Counted from the first letter of the stretch, positions 35,792 through 45,801 are shown. The stretch is 64,000 nt of DNA from Tateyamaria sp. Alg231-49 (GCF_900143535.1 NZ_FRFA01000014.1:18496-82495); one strand, 5' to 3'. Notes: generated by a model not told the origin, from the letters alone. Made by a program: numbers and translations.

Positions 35792-36739
35792 ATGCTTGGC
35801 AAACGCGACCCTCGCATACACGTCGATCTCGCGCATCTGCGCGGGCTGAAAGGGCGCGCGCGCGCGATTTCATTCCGGCCGCGCCAACCCTCACACAGTA
35901 TTCTCAACGGCCAACATGCCTCCAAAATAAAGGGCAGAGGCCTGAATTTCGAAGAGTTGCGCCACTACGCCATAGGCGATGACGTGCGCACCATTGACTG
36001 GAAAGTCACTGCGCGGACCGGGGCACCTTATGTGCGTGTCTATACCGAAGAGCGCGACCGCCCAGTCATGCTGGTCGTGGACCAGCGGATGTCGATGTAC
36101 TTTGGCAGTGCGCTGAACATGAAGTCCGTAACCGCGGCAGAGGCTGCTGCGCTGGCGGCGTTTCGCGTGCGCGACAAGGGCGACCGGGTCGGCGGCATCA
36201 TATTTGACGACCACGGATGGCAAGAAGTGCGACCGCAATCCTCGGCGCGGTCGCTGAACAGGTTCCTCGACCGTCTGGCCGAGGCGAATTGCAGCCTGAA
36301 TGCAAATGCACCCTTGGTTGACTCGACCCCCCTCAGCAAGCCGCTTAGCGCAGCGGCGCGTATTGTGAAGTCTGGCGCACTCGTCATCGTCTTTAGCGAC
36401 TTCGATGGCTGGGATGAAGAAACAGAGAAGAACCTGCGCACGATTGCTCAGCACAATGAATTGATCCTGTTCAGTGTACTTGACCCAACATCAGAACAAC
36501 TGCCACCCGATTTGGATATCGTAGTGTCGGACGGTACCTTGCAGGCTCAGGTCAACATCGGCGACGAAACGGTGCGACGAAAGCTGGCTGACTTCAGCAC
36601 TGGCCGCTTGGCATCATTACTCCGGTTCTCTGCCAAATACGCCGTACCTGTGGTCCCATTGACAACTGCACAGGAAACGCTGCCGCAATTGTTGCGACTA
36701 CTTGGCGGACAGGTCGCAGGGGGTGGCGCAAAGAGATGA
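35792..36739 (+). CDS. DUF58 domain protein
   Basis: The 315-residue protein carries the DUF58 core LNFEELRHYAIGDDVRTIDW and ARTGAPYVRVYTEERDRPVMLVVDQ, where a VWA-like fold begins. It starts 8 bp after the MoxR stop and overlaps the next gene by 4 bp. DUF58 proteins accompany MoxR and Bat proteins in many bacteria and are cytoplasmic in this arrangement. The MIDAS-like DQRMSMYFG is close to, but not the same as, a functional metal-binding motif. Confidence 0.88.
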   Translation: MLGKRDPRIHVDLAHLRGLKGRARAISFRPRQPSHSILNGQHASKIKGRGLNFEELRHYAIGDDVRTIDWKVTARTGAPYVRVYTEERDRPVMLVVDQRMSMYFGSALNMKSVTAAEAAALAAFRVRDKGDRVGGIIFDDHGWQEVRPQSSARSLNRFLDRLAEANCSLNANAPLVDSTPLSKPLSAAARIVKSGALVIVFSDFDGWDEETEKNLRTIAQHNELILFSVLDPTSEQLPPDLDIVVSDGTLQAQVNIGDETVRRKLADFSTGRLASLLRFSAKYAVPVVPLTTAQETLPQLLRLLGGQVAGGGAKR

Positions 36740-37215
36740 GCGATGACCTCCAAAAACTCAATCTGGTTGAGCTTTACGACCTGCTCGTTCTGCCAGAAGC
36801 ACCCGCGCCAGTGTCGATGTGGCCGCAAACTGTAGGTTGGATCTGGCTCGGTTTGGCGGTTCTCTTTCTAATTGGCCTCGGGTTCTGGAAGCTGTTGGCA
36901 TGGCGACGCGCAACTCAATACCGCCGAGACGCTCTGGCTGAATTGCGCACGGCCGGTGATGATCCGGTCGCGATTTCCAGCATATTACGACGCACGGCGT
37001 TGGCAGCCTTCGCACGGGACACTGTCGCTGGACTGCAAGGGTCCGAATGGCTTGAATTCCTCGATCGTACGTCTGATGCAAAAAACTTTGCCCGTTCTGA
37101 CGCGGGTCGTGTTCTGGCAACAGCGCCCTTCTCCCCTCAGCCTCCCCACAAGGACCTTCCGGCAATGGCCGAAGCCTGGATCAAAATGCACCGTCGACCG
37201 GAACAGGCGTCCTAA
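36736..37215 (+). CDS. DUF4381 membrane protein
   Basis: The 159-residue protein has a short N-terminus that begins LQKLNLVELYDLLVLPEAPAPVS, one hydrophobic segment (about 34-52, WIWLGLAVLFLIGLGFWKLL), and a cytoplasmic helical domain, the DUF4381 pattern seen in Bat operons. It overlaps DUF58 by 4 bp, and its stop shares a base with the start of the next gene. The function is unknown apart from genomic association. Confidence 0.82.
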   Translation: MSDDLQKLNLVELYDLLVLPEAPAPVSMWPQTVGWIWLGLAVLFLIGLGFWKLLAWRRATQYRRDALAELRTAGDDPVAISSILRRTALAAFARDTVAGLQGSEWLEFLDRTSDAKNFARSDAGRVLATAPFSPQPPHKDLPAMAEAWIKMHRRPEQAS

Positions 37216-38201
37216 TGCTGTCTTTTGCTGCGCCTTTTGCTTTTCTGATCTTGCCCCTGCCTTTGCTGGTGTGGTGGTACGCCCCCGCGCACCGCGAAAC
37301 CGCACAGGCGCTGCGGGTACCCTTTTTTCAAAGCATCGCTGCCGCTGCCGGCCAAACTCCATCCCAAGGGTCGCTGGTCCGCAAAAGGGGCAGAGCGCAG
37401 ATGACTGTTGCGGTGTTGTGTTGGATTTTAGCCGTCGTAGGCGTTGCGCGCCCGCAAGTTCTTGGCGAGCCGATTGTGATCGAAAAAGCTGCCCGTGATC
37501 TCGTTCTGGCCGTCGACATTTCGGGATCGATGGATGCCCGCGATATGAGTGACGCTGACGGCAATCCCCTGCAAAGGCTTGCGGCAGTCAAAGAGGTGAT
37601 CAACGACTTTATCGTTGAACGTGACGGCGACCGTGTCGCGCTGATCGTTTTCGGTTCCAACGCATATCTGCAAACACCATTCACCGAAGATCTGGAGAGT
37701 GCCGCGGAGCTTATGGAGCAGACCCAAGTGGGCATGGCCGGGCCGCATACTGCGATGGGAGATGCCATTGGCCTCGCGCTGCGCACGTTTGAGGCCTCTG
37801 AGATCGAACAAAAGCTTCTCATTTTGCTGAGCGATGGCGCGGATACCAACAGTCAGATGAGTCCGCTCAACGCCACGGAAATCGCGGCAAATGCCGGGGT
37901 CAAAATCTTCACCATCGGTGTCGGAGACCCTGACGGAAGTGGCGATGATCGCGTCGATCTCGATACGCTGGAGGCGATTGCCAATCGGGCAGATGGGGCA
38001 TTTTATGTGGCCGATGATGCCCAGGGTCTTGCAGATATCTATGCAGAAATTGATCGGCTGAATCCCAGAGTAGTGGACACGACAACGTTTCAACCAAGAC
38101 AGGAGTTTGGCCACCTTGCCTTTACCGCCGCAGCGCTTTTGGGCATCGCCATGATGCTTGGCCTGATGCTGTCTTCAGTAAGGGAGGCACGGCGTGGCTG
38201 A
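37215..38201 (+). CDS. batA: VWA-domain membrane protein, BatA-like
   Basis: The 328-residue protein has two N-terminal membrane segments (about 4-22 and 58-75), a VWA domain with a complete MIDAS motif LAVDISGSMDARD near 95-107, and a C-terminal membrane helix (FGHLAFTAAALLGIAMMLGLML). The conserved Thr and Asp of the metal site follow near AMGDAIGLAL and LSDGADTNS. BatA proteins are periplasm-facing and are linked to stress and aerotolerance in Bacteroides. It overlaps the next gene by 8 bp. Confidence 0.88.
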   Translation: MLSFAAPFAFLILPLPLLVWWYAPAHRETAQALRVPFFQSIAAAAGQTPSQGSLVRKRGRAQMTVAVLCWILAVVGVARPQVLGEPIVIEKAARDLVLAVDISGSMDARDMSDADGNPLQRLAAVKEVINDFIVERDGDRVALIVFGSNAYLQTPFTEDLESAAELMEQTQVGMAGPHTAMGDAIGLALRTFEASEIEQKLLILLSDGADTNSQMSPLNATEIAANAGVKIFTIGVGDPDGSGDDRVDLDTLEAIANRADGAFYVADDAQGLADIYAEIDRLNPRVVDTTTFQPRQEFGHLAFTAAALLGIAMMLGLMLSSVREARRG

Positions 38202-39714
38202 CCTGATTGGCGTGTTCCATTTTCTGCGCCCAGGGTGGTTACTCGCACTGGTGCCACTGGCTCTGATCTGGTGGGCCATACGATGGCAGAAAACACGTGA
38301 TGACCCGCTGCCCGAAGGGATCGCTCCGCATCTCGCCCGTGCACTGACCGTTGGATTGAACGAGGGGCGCCGGGTCTATCCAATCGATGGCGTTGCCCTG
38401 ACTCTTGGGCTGTTGGTCGTGGCGGCCGCCGGGCCAACATGGAGCCGAGTGGCCAATCCGCTGCTTGCACAAACCGCGCCCTTGGCTGTGGTTCTCAAGG
38501 TCACGCCGTCAATGGAAAACGTCGATGTGCAGCCAACGCGATTGAAACGTGCCTCTTTCAAGATCCTTGATCTGATCGAACGACGCGCAGGCGCCAAGAC
38601 CGCCTTGATCGCATATGCCGGTTCTGCCCATCGGGTCACGCCCCTAACCGAAGACCCCAATATCCTGAAATCATACCTGTCCGGTCTCGCCCCGGATATG
38701 ATGCCGGAAGAAGGCGACCGTGCTGATCAGGGGCTGGAACTGGCACAGGCAGAACTGGAAGGATCCGAGACACCGGGAGCAATCCTCTTCGTTCTGGACG
38801 ATCTTAGCCTGGGCAATGTCGACGCGTTCAATGTGTCCGCTTCGGACCGGCCACCAGTGATCTTTTTCGTCGTCGCGGGCGCAGGGGTCGAGTTGCCCCA
38901 GCTCGACCGGATCGAAAACAGTTCCGTTGTAACCATCAGTGCCGATGACGCCGATCTTAACCGGATCGAGAGAGCCGTGTTGTCCGCCTATCGGGAGGCC
39001 CTTCTGGAGGACGATCGACAAGATTGGGAAGACAAAGGATGGCTCCTTGCCTGGCCCGCTCTCTTGTTGTTCCTGCCTTGGTTCAGGCGCGGTTGGACAA
39101 TGCGGTGGGCGCTGGTGGGCTTGTTTCTGGGCACGGTCAGCACGCCTGTGCAAGCTGAAGGCTGGCGAGACTGGTTCCTGACCCCTGATCAGCAGGGTCA
39201 GATCCATATGAACAACAAGGATTTCAGCGGCGCAGCCGATCTGTTTGAGGATCCTGAACAACGTGCCTTCGCCCTTTTGCGCGCCGGACGCTACGAAGAG
39301 GCCGCTGAAGCCTTCGGATTTATCGAAACAGTTGCTGGCGCCAATGGTGAGGGCGTGGCCTTGCTGCGCAACCGCAACTACCACGATGGGATTCGAGCAT
39401 TCGAAAAGGCTGTGGAACGGGACCCGAACGACGCTACTTCGGCGGCCAATCTGGAAGTGGCACGCGCGATTGTCGCATATGTTGAAAATGCCCAGCTGTC
39501 ATCAGATACAGGTGAAGAAGCGGGTATCGGTGCTGATGACACCGTATTCGACAACGAAAGCGGTCAGGGCGAAGAGACCGAGATCGAACGAGAAGAAACG
39601 GATGTCCCGGCACAGGGTCTGAGTACCGAAGACTGGATGCGGGCCGTCGATACGCAGGTGGGCGATTTTCTCGCGACCCGTTTTCTGCTTGAAAACGCGC
39701 AGAGGTCCGAATGA
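38194..39714 (+). CDS. VWA plus TPR membrane protein, BatB/BatC-like fusion
   Basis: The 506-residue protein joins a BatB-like VWA region (about 65-270, between membrane segments near 10-28 and 287-320) to a BatC-like part with TPR-type helices (near 350-430: FALLRAGRYEEAAEAFGFIE, then NYHDGIRAFEKAVERDPNDATSAANLEVARAI) and an acidic tail. The MIDAS motif is degenerate: the place of DxSxS holds KVTPSMENVD, so metal binding is doubtful. It overlaps both neighbours. Confidence 0.84.
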   Translation: MADLIGVFHFLRPGWLLALVPLALIWWAIRWQKTRDDPLPEGIAPHLARALTVGLNEGRRVYPIDGVALTLGLLVVAAAGPTWSRVANPLLAQTAPLAVVLKVTPSMENVDVQPTRLKRASFKILDLIERRAGAKTALIAYAGSAHRVTPLTEDPNILKSYLSGLAPDMMPEEGDRADQGLELAQAELEGSETPGAILFVLDDLSLGNVDAFNVSASDRPPVIFFVVAGAGVELPQLDRIENSSVVTISADDADLNRIERAVLSAYREALLEDDRQDWEDKGWLLAWPALLLFLPWFRRGWTMRWALVGLFLGTVSTPVQAEGWRDWFLTPDQQGQIHMNNKDFSGAADLFEDPEQRAFALLRAGRYEEAAEAFGFIETVAGANGEGVALLRNRNYHDGIRAFEKAVERDPNDATSAANLEVARAIVAYVENAQLSSDTGEEAGIGADDTVFDNESGQGEETEIEREETDVPAQGLSTEDWMRAVDTQVGDFLATRFLLENAQRSE

Positions 39715-41030
39715 TGCGCCCGTGGTCAGCAATCATCGGTCTGTGCATCTGCTGTTTGGCCAGCGTTGCAAACGCACAGGATCCCAAGATCGACATAACC
39801 TCAGAACAGGACGAAGTGACCGTCGGCCAGCCATACATGTTGCGGGTCAAAGTTCTGGTGCCGTCATTTATGCCAAAACCGCCGGTATTCCCCACGTTCG
39901 AAGTGCCGGGGTTAATCGTGCGTCTTCCGGAACGCTCCACCTCGCCTGTCAGCGAACGGATCGAGGGAGACACATGGGCAGGCGTTCAGCGGACATATCG
40001 GATTTATCCGATGCAAGCGGGCGTCACCGAGATCCCGGAACAGCAGCTGTCCATCGTTTACAAAGACACACAAACCAATGAGGACGTGCCGCTTTCTGTC
40101 GCGGTCCCCGCCACGACGATCACGGCAACTGTCCCGGAGGGTGCGAGTGCTCTTGATCCACTGATACTCGCAAACGGGGTGAACATAGAACAGACGTGGC
40201 AGGGCGGCGAAGAAGAGCTTTCCGTTGGGGACGCGGTCGTTCGCAGTCTGGAAATCTCTATTTCGGGCACCAGCGCGCTCTTCATACCGCCTTTGCTGGA
40301 AAGCGCCTCTTCAGAGGAACCGCCGGCGTCATCGGCCGAGGACGAAGAGACAGAGACAGAGACAGAATCTGCTGCCACTTTTGCACCATATCCGGAAGAT
40401 GCGGTTGTAACTGAGAGCATGGAGCGCGGTGTCATGTCCGGCGCGCGCACCGAGACTGTAAGCTACATCGCGCAAAGCGGTGGCACCGCAGTTTTCCCAG
40501 ATATCACACTTCAATGGTACAATCTGGAGTCCGACGAGATTGAGGAAATCACCCTGCCCGGCCTCACGGTCACTGTCGCGCAACCTCCGCAGGAAAGAAC
40601 ACCCATTGACCGCCAAACTGTTATTCTGTGGGTATTGATATTCGTTCTGACTGTCGTGGTGGTCTGGGTCGCTTACCGCTTTGTCTATCCGTTTGCGCGG
40701 CCTCGTTTGCAGCGTTTGCAGGAACGCTATGACGCATCGGCCTTTGCCGCCCATCGTTTGGCAGAAAAGAAAGCCGCGGCGCAGGATCTCAATGGATTGT
40801 TTGTCGCACTAAAACAACGATCGGCACGTGGAATAGCACCGGGTGAGGATCTTGAAGCCGCCATCACTGCACTTGGGCGCGCGAAATACCGAGATGGTGC
40901 GGAGCAGGGTGCGTCCTCGCAACAGTGGCAGATCATCCGAAGTAAATTGCGCAAAGAGCGTCGTACACTGATTTTTCGGCATCACACCAGCACTGCAACA
41001 AAGTTGCCGCCCCTCAACCCTTTCATATGA
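39711..41030 (+). CDS. batD: BatD-like protein
   Basis: The 439-residue protein starts with a signal peptide (ends near NAQDPK) and has Ig-like beta domains typical of BatD, with the conserved start KIDITSEQDEVTVGQPYMLRVKVLVP. A membrane helix lies near 302-322 (ILWVLIFVLTVVVVWVAYRF), followed by a basic cytoplasmic tail. An acidic linker (SSEEPPASSAEDEETETETES) lies in the middle. It is the last gene of the MoxR/Bat operon and overlaps the previous gene by 4 bp. Confidence 0.88.
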   Translation: MMRPWSAIIGLCICCLASVANAQDPKIDITSEQDEVTVGQPYMLRVKVLVPSFMPKPPVFPTFEVPGLIVRLPERSTSPVSERIEGDTWAGVQRTYRIYPMQAGVTEIPEQQLSIVYKDTQTNEDVPLSVAVPATTITATVPEGASALDPLILANGVNIEQTWQGGEEELSVGDAVVRSLEISISGTSALFIPPLLESASSEEPPASSAEDEETETETESAATFAPYPEDAVVTESMERGVMSGARTETVSYIAQSGGTAVFPDITLQWYNLESDEIEEITLPGLTVTVAQPPQERTPIDRQTVILWVLIFVLTVVVVWVAYRFVYPFARPRLQRLQERYDASAFAAHRLAEKKAAAQDLNGLFVALKQRSARGIAPGEDLEAAITALGRAKYRDGAEQGASSQQWQIIRSKLRKERRTLIFRHHTSTATKLPPLNPFI

Positions 41031-41146
41031 CGTGATTGCGAACGCACCGAGTTGAAACGCCAAGTTTTTGAGGTTGTTCCTGACGCAGCAGCGATTACGC
41101 TGGGACGCACACGCGACTCCGTGTGGTTATTGAGGTTCCCGGTGCC

Positions 41147-43093
41147 ATGACTCCCAAATTTCGCAGGCTTGCGCGCACTGCCATCTTTCTGCTCGGCATG
41201 GCGACTCCTGTTGCCGCACAAACGAATTCGGTTCCAGACTATGTCGGTTCAGCAGCCTGTGCGGATTGCCACCGCGATGCGACGGAGGCGTGGGAGGGTT
41301 CGCACCACGCCAAGGCATGGACCGAAACCGATGCTGCAAACATTCTGGGTGATTTCAACAACACCACGTTCACTCAGAATGGTATCATGTCCCGGTTTTA
41401 CCGCGACGGCGACGCCTACATGATCGAAACGGACGGGCCAGACGGGCGTATCACACGCTACCCGGTGCACAGCGTCGTCGGCGTAGAGCCGCTCCAGCAA
41501 TATCTTCTGGAAACTGAAAAGGGCAGATTGCAGTCCTTTGATGTAGTCTGGGACACTGAGGAAAAGCGCTGGTATCACCTTTATCCTGATCAGGAACTTT
41601 ATGGGGGCGACGGCCTGCACTGGACAGGTCCATACAAGAACTGGAACGGCCGCTGCGCCGAATGCCATGCCACGGACTTCAGCAAAAACTACTCGCCCGA
41701 CACACTCAGTTACGCCAGTACCCAAGCCGAAATTGGCGTCGGATGTGAAGCCTGCCATGGTCCAGGCGAAGCGCATCTCGCATGGGCTGAAGGGCTGGAA
41801 ACGACGCAAGAACCGTGGACCGGGCTCACCGAGACAGGGCTTACGATCAACATGTCACAAGGCGGCGAAGTCTTGGTGCAGCAATGCGCAAGCTGCCACG
41901 CACGCCGCGAACCTTTCGCGGACGGCAACCCGCTGCCCGGTACGGGGTTCCATGATGCCTACCGGCTTAGCACCCTGCGTGAGGGTACATACCACGCGGA
42001 CGGTCAGATCCTCGAAGAGGTCTATGTCTATGGCTCATTTCTACAGTCCAAAATGTATGCCAAGGGCGTGACTTGCAGCAATTGCCACGAACCACACTCT
42101 GCCGAACTACGCGTCGAGGGGAATGGTTTGTGCACGCAATGCCATTCTGAGGCCGGCAACACAGACTTCCCGACACTCGCGCTCAAGTCCTATGATGACC
42201 CATCGCATCATTTTCACCCCACCGGCAGCGAAGGCGCACAGTGCAAAAACTGCCATATGATCGAGCGGGACTACATGGTGGTGGACGGCCGACGTGACCA
42301 CTCATTCCGCATTCCGCGCCCCGATCTTAGCATCGAGACACGCAGCCCAAATGCCTGCACCGATTGTCATAGTGATCAGACAGCCGCGTGGGCAGCCGAA
42401 GCAGTCGCGAAATGGTATCCCGACAGTGCAAACCGAGGGCCACATTATGGCCAGACACTTGCCGCCGGTCGACGGGACGTGACGGGAAGCGCTGATGAAC
42501 TTGCCGCGCTTGCCGAGTATGCCGCATTGCCTGGGATCGCACGGGCCACGGCGCTTGAAATGCTGAGCCGGGTAGCAACCCCCACGCTTGCCGCCCGATT
42601 GGCGCCCATGTTGGAGGACCCTGACCCGATGGTGCGCGCCGCCGCCGTCGGTTTGCAGCGGGGTGCACCGGAAGCAGAGCGGGCAGCCGTGCTCAGTACC
42701 ATGCTGGGTGATCCGGCAAAAACTGTGCGCATTGCTGCCGCGCGTGAATTCCTCGGCCTACGGGCGATACAACTGCCCGGAGTCATCTCACAGGCATTGA
42801 GTGCTGCGATGCAAGACTGGCAAGGGTCGCTCTTGGCCAAGACCGATTTTCCCGAAACGCAACTGGTGATGGCAGGTATTGGTCTGACCACGCGCCGTAT
42901 GGATGCCGCACTGCGTGCCTTTGGAGAGGCTGTGTCACTCGACCCGCAGCTTGAGCAAGGGTGGGTTATGATAATCCGAATCCACGACGCTTTGGGAAAC
43001 CGCGACGCTGCACAGGAGGCAGCAAATCGAGCCATCGAGGCCAATCCTGACAGCATCCAACTGTCTCTGCTTCGGGCGGAACTTCAATTGTAA
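41147..43093 (+). CDS. Exported octahaem cytochrome c with HEAT- and TPR-like C-terminus
   Basis: From the ATG at 41147 (648 residues; a GTG at 41123 is the alternative) a signal peptide (ends near PVAAQ) precedes eight CxxCH haem sites, at Cys38, 170, 200, 247, 310, 329, 366 and 404. After the haem domain, residues 465-565 look like HEAT repeats (LEDPDPMVRAAAVGLQRG), and the C-terminus (about 570-648) looks TPR-like (MDAALRAFGEAVSLDPQLEQGW). It should act in the periplasm in electron transfer or redox catalysis. The substrate is unknown. It lies 116 bp after batD and ends at a strong terminator. Confidence 0.88.
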   Translation: MTPKFRRLARTAIFLLGMATPVAAQTNSVPDYVGSAACADCHRDATEAWEGSHHAKAWTETDAANILGDFNNTTFTQNGIMSRFYRDGDAYMIETDGPDGRITRYPVHSVVGVEPLQQYLLETEKGRLQSFDVVWDTEEKRWYHLYPDQELYGGDGLHWTGPYKNWNGRCAECHATDFSKNYSPDTLSYASTQAEIGVGCEACHGPGEAHLAWAEGLETTQEPWTGLTETGLTINMSQGGEVLVQQCASCHARREPFADGNPLPGTGFHDAYRLSTLREGTYHADGQILEEVYVYGSFLQSKMYAKGVTCSNCHEPHSAELRVEGNGLCTQCHSEAGNTDFPTLALKSYDDPSHHFHPTGSEGAQCKNCHMIERDYMVVDGRRDHSFRIPRPDLSIETRSPNACTDCHSDQTAAWAAEAVAKWYPDSANRGPHYGQTLAAGRRDVTGSADELAALAEYAALPGIARATALEMLSRVATPTLAARLAPMLEDPDPMVRAAAVGLQRGAPEAERAAVLSTMLGDPAKTVRIAAAREFLGLRAIQLPGVISQALSAAMQDWQGSLLAKTDFPETQLVMAGIGLTTRRMDAALRAFGEAVSLDPQLEQGWVMIIRIHDALGNRDAAQEAANRAIEANPDSIQLSLLRAELQL

Positions 43094-43109
43094 GCGGCTG
43101 AACGCAAAT

Positions 43110-43135
43110 CGCTCCCGCTTTTGCGGGAGCGTTTT
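43110..43135. terminator. Bidirectional intrinsic terminator
   Basis: A perfect 9-bp hairpin, CGCTCCCGC and GCGGGAGCG around a TTTT loop, is followed by TTTT at 43132-43135 and preceded by AAATC. It lies 17 bp after the cytochrome stop and 57 bp from the stop of the convergent beta-barrel gene. It clearly ends the cytochrome transcript; the run of A on the other side is shorter. Confidence 0.85.
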
Positions 43136-43191
43136 GATTAGACCTTCAGATATGCAGACAATTTGTACGTGCCTGCAGTATTGTCCAACAC

Positions 43192-43938
43192 TCAGAAGTC
43201 GTACCGTACGCCAAATACCGGACCTGATTGAGAAAGCTTAAACCGGTCATCGGAAGAGCCGTTCTTGAGGTCGAGGTAGCGATAGGCGCCAACGAGACTC
43301 CACTGGTCATTGATAGCATAGCGGGCGCTGATAAGTACCTGCCAGGACTCGCTGTCGCTTCGAAATCCGCCGTAATCCAATAGCCCCACAGCGGTCCAAC
43401 GATCGGAAATTTCATAGGCAAAACGCGCTGCAATCACAGGGTCAACCCAGTTTTTATTGAAGCTCGCTGACCGCCCGGCGGCTGCGCCCGGCAACAGGGT
43501 CATCGTTGCGTCTGCATCAAACGCGCGCGCTCCGCCGCCGACGTCTATGGTCAAACCATCTGCGGAGTGAACGTTGTACAATCCGTAGAGGTTCAGAACC
43601 TGTAGTTTGACATCTGCCTCGATCCCGCTCGAGGCAGTTCCGGGCGTGGGCTCAGAAAAAGCAAGATCGGTATACGCTAAGTCGCCGATTAAGCTCCACG
43701 GGCCTTTCCGGGTCTCAATTGCACCCATGAACGCGAAATCGAGGTTCTCAAGAGCTTCGCTGAAGGGCAGCGTGGATTCGATTACACCGGCAGGGGTTGT
43801 GATCGACGTATCGGTTTCCGCCGCCCACAGATAAAAGGTAAAGGACGTGTCCCACGAACTATCCTGCGCGGTTGCAGGAACCGCGACTGTCATCATTGCT
43901 GCCGTGAGGCACCCGGTCAAAGTGGCGGTTTTCATCAT
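43192..43938 (-). CDS. Outer-membrane beta-barrel protein
   Basis: The 248-residue protein starts at one of two adjacent ATGs (43938 or 43935; AGGA precedes both) and has a signal peptide (ends near ATAQD). Alternating beta-strand pattern and a C-terminal aromatic residue (GVRYDF) indicate a barrel. Stretches such as WSLIGDLAYTDLAFSEP and DQWSLVGAYRYLDLKN match small barrel proteins of the OmpW or OmpX-like size class. The function is unknown. It diverges from the arylsulfatase gene across 261 bp, which should hold both promoters. Confidence 0.8.
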   Translation of the reverse strand: MMKTATLTGCLTAAMMTVAVPATAQDSSWDTSFTFYLWAAETDTSITTPAGVIESTLPFSEALENLDFAFMGAIETRKGPWSLIGDLAYTDLAFSEPTPGTASSGIEADVKLQVLNLYGLYNVHSADGLTIDVGGGARAFDADATMTLLPGAAAGRSASFNKNWVDPVIAARFAYEISDRWTAVGLLDYGGFRSDSESWQVLISARYAINDQWSLVGAYRYLDLKNGSSDDRFKLSQSGPVFGVRYDF

Positions 43939-44199
43939 TTGTCCTTTATTTCAGTCTTTCATTTGTCGAAGCTTATCCGCTCATTGCCTACCATTGTCAC
44001 ATCAATGCCTGCCGCTATGCAAGGGTAGCCGTTCGACTTGAGCCTAGGGTGAGTGCACCGGCAAAACCCAATTCGACCGCCTACCAAACCGCGGACGATC
44101 TATCAAAAAACGGGAATAAGCTGTGGCATGGACTCAGTTGTGACGCTAACGTGATTCATAGCCAACAAAAAAAGTTAGAACCAAGAAGGAGAGAGAATC

Positions 44200-45783
44200 T
44201 TGTCATTCAAAAACATACTGCGGCTGAAAGCTGTGGCGGTCACAACGCTTGTGGCGTTGTCGGGCGCGGCAGTGGCTCAGGACGCGGAAAAGCCTAATAT
44301 TCTGGTGATATGGGGTGACGATGTCGGCCAATCCAACATCAGCGCCTATACCATGGGTCTGATGGGCTATCGCACGCCAAACATCGACCGCATTGCTAAC
44401 GAAGGCATGATCTTCACAGATTACTATGGCGAGCAGTCGTGTACGGCTGGCCGGTCATCTTACATTATGGGCCAATCCGTGTTCCGCACGGGTCTGTCAA
44501 AAGTTGGTATGCCTGGCGCACCCGAAGGCATGCAGATAGAAGACCCGACAATCGCGGGCCTTCTGAAACCACATGGCTATGCGACTGGTCAGTTTGGCAA
44601 GAACCACCTTGGCGACCGCGACGCCATGCTGCCAACCAATCACGGCTTCGACGAATTCTTTGGTAACCTGTACCATCTGAACGCCGAAGAAGAGCCCGAA
44701 AACGAAGACTATCCGCAGAACCCAGAGTTCCGCGAACGTTTTGGCCCGCGCGGCGTGATCAAATCCTCTGCAGATGGCACTATTGAAGACACCGGCCCGC
44801 TGACCAAAAAGCGGATGGAAACTGTAGACGACGAAACAGTCGCAGCAGCGATCGATTTCATCAAACGCCAAGAAGCAGCTGACGTGCCTTGGTTTGTCTG
44901 GTGGTCCGGCACACGAATGCACTTCCGCACACATGTCAAAGACGAGATGCGCGTCAGGGCAGACGAGATCGCTGGCAAGCACCTGGACGAATACCAGGCT
45001 GGCATGGTCGAACATGACTTGCATATCGGACAGTTCCTGGACCTGCTGGACGAACTGGGAATCGCCGACAATACCATCGTGCATTATTCGACGGACAATG
45101 GCCCGCATATGAACAGCTGGCCGGATGCTGCGATGACACCATTCCGGGGTGAAAAGAACACCAACTGGGAAGGTGGCTGGCGTGTGCCATCGATGGTTCG
45201 TTGGCCTGGCCAGATCGAAGCCGGTGCTGTTAGCAATGAGATCATGCACCATATGGACTGGTTGCCAACCTATGTTGCGGTTGCTGGAAACCCGGACATC
45301 AAAGAGCAACTGCTTGAAGGTGTATCCGTTGCCGAAGTTGGTGGCGGTCGTGACTACAAGGTGCACCTCGATGGCTACAACTTCCTGCCCTACCTGACGG
45401 GTGAAGCTGACGAAGGCCCACGTCACGAGATTCTCTACTTCTCGGATGACGGGGATCTGACGGCGCTGCGCTATGACGACTGGAAAGCGATCTTCCTTGA
45501 GCACCGCTATCCGCAGACGTTGCGTGCCTGGGCTGAGCCTTGGACCGAACTGCGCATTCCGTTGCTGTTCAACCTGCGCCGCGACCCTTACGAGCGCGCC
45601 AATATCACGTCCAACACCTATTGGGACTGGTATCTTGACCGAGTCTATCTGCTGCTGCCTGCGGCGGATTATGTCGGCAAATTCCTGGCGACGTTCGAAG
45701 ATTTCCCGCCACGTCAAAAGCCGGGCAGTTTCACCATTGGTGATGCTTCGGCAAAAATCCTGGAAGCAACTGGCTCCAAGTAG
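44200..45783 (+). CDS. Exported arylsulfatase
   Basis: The 527-residue protein starts at a TTG with AAGGAG about 10 bases upstream and has a signal peptide (ends near AVAQD). The sulfatase core is clear: metal-binding ILVIWGDDVGQSN at 34-46, then Cys81 in CTAGR, the C-x-A/P-x-R site that a formylglycine-generating enzyme converts to the catalytic aldehyde. FGKNHLGD near 130 and VHYSTDNGPHMNSWPDA near 300 complete the metal and substrate sites. It should hydrolyse sulfate esters in the periplasm. No FGE is in the window. A strong terminator follows. Confidence 0.93.
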   Translation: MSFKNILRLKAVAVTTLVALSGAAVAQDAEKPNILVIWGDDVGQSNISAYTMGLMGYRTPNIDRIANEGMIFTDYYGEQSCTAGRSSYIMGQSVFRTGLSKVGMPGAPEGMQIEDPTIAGLLKPHGYATGQFGKNHLGDRDAMLPTNHGFDEFFGNLYHLNAEEEPENEDYPQNPEFRERFGPRGVIKSSADGTIEDTGPLTKKRMETVDDETVAAAIDFIKRQEAADVPWFVWWSGTRMHFRTHVKDEMRVRADEIAGKHLDEYQAGMVEHDLHIGQFLDLLDELGIADNTIVHYSTDNGPHMNSWPDAAMTPFRGEKNTNWEGGWRVPSMVRWPGQIEAGAVSNEIMHHMDWLPTYVAVAGNPDIKEQLLEGVSVAEVGGGRDYKVHLDGYNFLPYLTGEADEGPRHEILYFSDDGDLTALRYDDWKAIFLEHRYPQTLRAWAEPWTELRIPLLFNLRRDPYERANITSNTYWDWYLDRVYLLLPAADYVGKFLATFEDFPPRQKPGSFTIGDASAKILEATGSK

Positions 45784-45801
45784 GCGTTCATAGCGATACA
45801 C

